Positions 62,128 through 64,000 of a DNA stretch of 64,000 nucleotides are shown here, piece after piece. The stretch is from Thiomicrorhabdus sp. Milos-T2 (lineage in GTDB: Bacteria; Pseudomonadota; Gammaproteobacteria; Thiomicrospirales; Thiomicrospiraceae): positions 1,324,917 through 1,388,916 of the forward strand of contig NZ_KL370891.1 in the NCBI RefSeq assembly GCF_000702325.1. Direction: 5' to 3'. The notes under the pieces were generated by a model that did not search any database, had not been told where the DNA came from, and saw only the letters and a list, made by a program, of their open reading frames with translations. Both the position numbers and the translations under genes were made by a program. Position 1 is the stretch's first letter, and each line of letters begins with the position of its first letter.

Positions 62128-62149
62128 ACCAGGCCTGTTAACTTAGAAA

Positions 62150-63424
62150 TCACTTTTTAATTAAGGTATTAAGCACTTGTTTTACTTGTGATTTATCCCA
62201 TTCTATCGCTGAATTCACTGAATAACGTAACCTACCTTGAGCATCAATAATAAAAGAACTCGGAAACGCAAATATTTCATATTGATTTGAGACCTTTCCA
62301 TCTAAATCAATTAATACCGGAAAGTCTACCTGCGCATTCTTTAAAAACGCTTTAATGGTCTCAGGAGTTTCTTTAAAATTAACAGAGACAATCTCAAAAT
62401 CATCCACTTTAAATTTTTTAGCAAGACGATTCATAGAAGGAATCTCTTTAACGCAAGGCGGGCACCAACTTGCCCAAAAGTTAAGCAAAACTACTTTTCC
62501 ACGTTTGTCTTTTAAATGAATTTTATTACCTTGCACGTCGCTCAACTCAAAATTAGGCGCTATGCGTTTATCAATAGGAACTAACCCTTTAACACTCATT
62601 GTTGCCGTTGTAGTTTGCAAGTTAACTGCAGGCTTAAAGTTTTGCGCAGCAGATACCTGACCTGCTTTTAACCAGGTTTCAAAACGTTCTGAAATCTTTT
62701 CACCCTCCTGTTTTTCTAAATCAGAAGGGTCACGTCGTAAAAAGTACCAATCTCTTGAATTTGCTGCCGAAGCAACCGTCACTTGGCTGTTACCAGACTC
62801 CAATGCCTTAATAATATGCGGAAGTTTCCATTTATAAGTACCTTCACTAGGTTGCACAAGGGTAATCGGTAAACTCGTTGAAGCAACAATAGGAAATAAT
62901 CTGGGAGCATCACCTGCTTTTTTTGGCGCATCAAAAAAATTAGGGAAAAATGTCACCACCTGTTTAAGATTACCAACACCATGATTAGGATGCTCATTTA
63001 ACTGCCATAAACGACTGCCACGCAATAAAATTAAACTCATTCGTCCTGTACTAATCGGTACAAAAAACTTGCCAGTTTTATTGGTTTGCTTAGTGGCATA
63101 TTCCAATACGGCAGCCACCCCTTCTCCACTTAATCTGCGTACATTAGTTGGTGTTCGTTCTAAAAAATAAGAATCCAAAAGATCAACCTGCCAAAACTCA
63201 TAGCCTAAATCATTAAATTCAGAGATCAATTTTTTAAACGGTTTTCGGCTTGAATAACCTTCTGTAAACCAAATTAAGATTGGCTTCTTAGGTTCAGAAA
63301 AGGTTGCTGGATAGACCTTAACGGTTACTTCTTCACCCGAATCTAATGGTAAATTAATATCCTCACTTGCCTGAACATAAGAAAGGCAAAACCACAGACT
63401 AATGAAACTAATCGAAATACGCAC
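62150..63424 (-). CDS. TlpA-like thioredoxin fused to an exported N-terminal domain
   Basis: A 424-residue exported protein with signal peptide MRISISFISLWFCLSYVQAS. The C-terminal ~140 residues are a TlpA/ResA-type thioredoxin: FELSDVQGNKIHLKDKRGKV, LLNFWASWCPPCVKEIPSMN with the CPPC redox centre, and FPSSFIIDAQGRLRYSVNSA. The N-terminal ~270 residues have an alpha/beta hydrolase-like start (PILIWFTEGYSSRKPFKKLI) with a FWQVDLLDSYF segment, but no clear nucleophile-Ser motif. The combination is unusual; the thioredoxin part likely reduces disulfides or matures cytochromes. Confidence 0.82.
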   Translation of the reverse strand: MRISISFISLWFCLSYVQASEDINLPLDSGEEVTVKVYPATFSEPKKPILIWFTEGYSSRKPFKKLISEFNDLGYEFWQVDLLDSYFLERTPTNVRRLSGEGVAAVLEYATKQTNKTGKFFVPISTGRMSLILLRGSRLWQLNEHPNHGVGNLKQVVTFFPNFFDAPKKAGDAPRLFPIVASTSLPITLVQPSEGTYKWKLPHIIKALESGNSQVTVASAANSRDWYFLRRDPSDLEKQEGEKISERFETWLKAGQVSAAQNFKPAVNLQTTTATMSVKGLVPIDKRIAPNFELSDVQGNKIHLKDKRGKVVLLNFWASWCPPCVKEIPSMNRLAKKFKVDDFEIVSVNFKETPETIKAFLKNAQVDFPVLIDLDGKVSNQYEIFAFPSSFIIDAQGRLRYSVNSAIEWDKSQVKQVLNTLIKK

Positions 63425-63542
63425 TGTTAAATTCCTTAAAAAAAGCTAAACTTCCCTATCGCTATAAACATAAATCGTCTTTCAAATATTTAGCCGATTA
63501 ATTAATCTATCGTTAGCAACGATCTTTTATCAGTTTAGAAAT

Positions 63543-63875
63543 CTAAATGCCAGGCTCAGTTGCGCTTGCTTTATCCCACATAACATCACACTTCTCTTCA
63601 GCGGCAGCCTTCAATAGTTCAATTAAGGGCATTGCCCGGCTTTGCTGACTTATACTTGAGGCATCATCATCCCATGCACTGTTATTGGTTTCAGTAAAGG
63701 TCGCAGAATTGGCTTTAATTGCTTTCGTTAAAAGGTCAAGCGCCTCAGGAACATCCTCGGCTAAAATTGCACTCGGTATTGTCCCACTATGCCCCATTTT
63801 GTTTATCATGTAACTGGCAACATCACCAAACATCGTTACCCCTGCATGCGCTTTAGTTTTAAAAGTAACTAACAT
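63543..63875 (-). CDS. DUF1840-family protein
   Basis: A 110-residue cytoplasmic protein starting MLVTFKTKAHAGVTMFGDVA. The MINKMGHSGTIPSAILAEDV, AMPLIELLKAAAEEKCDVMW and its length match DUF1840, a small family common in beta- and gammaproteobacteria with no known role. I chose the ATG at 63875, with GGAGAAAA upstream; the longer frame to 63929 runs through a 15-bp repeat (ACGATGTGTAATTCA twice, about 63897-63927) and is unlikely to be coding. The remaining 70 bp at the window end show nothing recognisable. Confidence 0.87.
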   Translation of the reverse strand: MLVTFKTKAHAGVTMFGDVASYMINKMGHSGTIPSAILAEDVPEALDLLTKAIKANSATFTETNNSAWDDDASSISQQSRAMPLIELLKAAAEEKCDVMWDKASATEPGI

Positions 63876-64000
63876 TGGTTTTCTCCATGTATTATTAAAC
63901 GATGTGTAATTCAACGATGTGTAATTCAACGCTTTAGAATCAGTGTAAACTATATTTTAGCGACTCAAATATAATAATCATGTATATATATCATCAACTT

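Noticed and set aside
781-62137. CCAGGCCTGG as a transcription-factor operator
   Set aside because: It occurs inside many unrelated genes and after stop codons as often as near promoters, which does not fit a regulator's site.

Overview
The window is a contiguous chromosomal segment of a low-G+C gammaproteobacterium. The gene content fits a sulfur-oxidising chemolithoautotroph of the Thiomicrospira/Thiomicrorhabdus/Hydrogenovibrio type: gammaproteobacterial housekeeping genes (rpsB-tsf, map-glnD, a Pseudomonas-type dapD, dapE, murB, nagZ, rimO, ppsA), a delta-class carbonic anhydrase lipoprotein, and a periplasmic molybdopterin oxidoreductase operon of the Psr/Phs/Soe class. The taxonomic call is an inference from content, not from a marker comparison.

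Layout. 1-5.3 kb: tsf and rpsB (minus) diverge from map-glnD (plus). 5.4-9.4 kb: a VOC protein, then lysine/diaminopimelate genes (dapD minus; ArsC-like gene and dapE plus). 9.4-16.5 kb: cyclic-nucleotide-binding protein, NSS transporter, murB, START protein, nagZ-mscS, MOSC protein. 16.5-24.6 kb: a long minus-strand block with two Opp/Dpp permeases, an L,D-transpeptidase, a peptide-binding lipoprotein, a TolC-type protein, a CYTH protein, cysM and a UbiA-type prenyltransferase. 24.8-30.7 kb: secreted unknown, GST, ferredoxin plus TrhP, deoxyinosine glycosylase, rimO. 30.7-35.3 kb: small proteins, hemJ, two tandem SlyD-like FKBPs, a composite repeat, apbC. 35.5-42.6 kb: HybE-like and TorD-like chaperones, NrfD/PsrC anchor, four-cluster Fe-S subunit, Tat-exported Mo subunit, and a membrane monohaem cytochrome c. 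42.8-57.9 kb: mixed small operons, including a short CheZ-like phosphatase, a LysR/pirin divergent pair, a dUTPase gene split by an in-frame stop, and ppsA. 58-64 kb: delta carbonic anhydrase, an IS4-family element, an aldo/keto reductase, a TlpA fusion and a DUF1840 protein.

The most distinctive feature is repeat content. A 10-bp palindrome, CCAGGCCTGG, occurs perfectly at 17 original loci plus one duplicated copy, with at least nine one-base-shortened versions, both between genes and in frame inside genes. It is made of two abutting CCWGG sites and is often the core of a longer hairpin next to a gene end. The IS4-family element sits inside one copy and has duplicated exactly those 10 bp. 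There are also four copies of a MITE-like element with GAGACCTTTGCA ends, two of them with clear 5-bp target duplications; two (and a third degenerate) copies of a highly structured ~350-bp repeat; and a family of repeats built on CCACGAAGACACGAAG. No rRNA, tRNA or CRISPR array was recognised.
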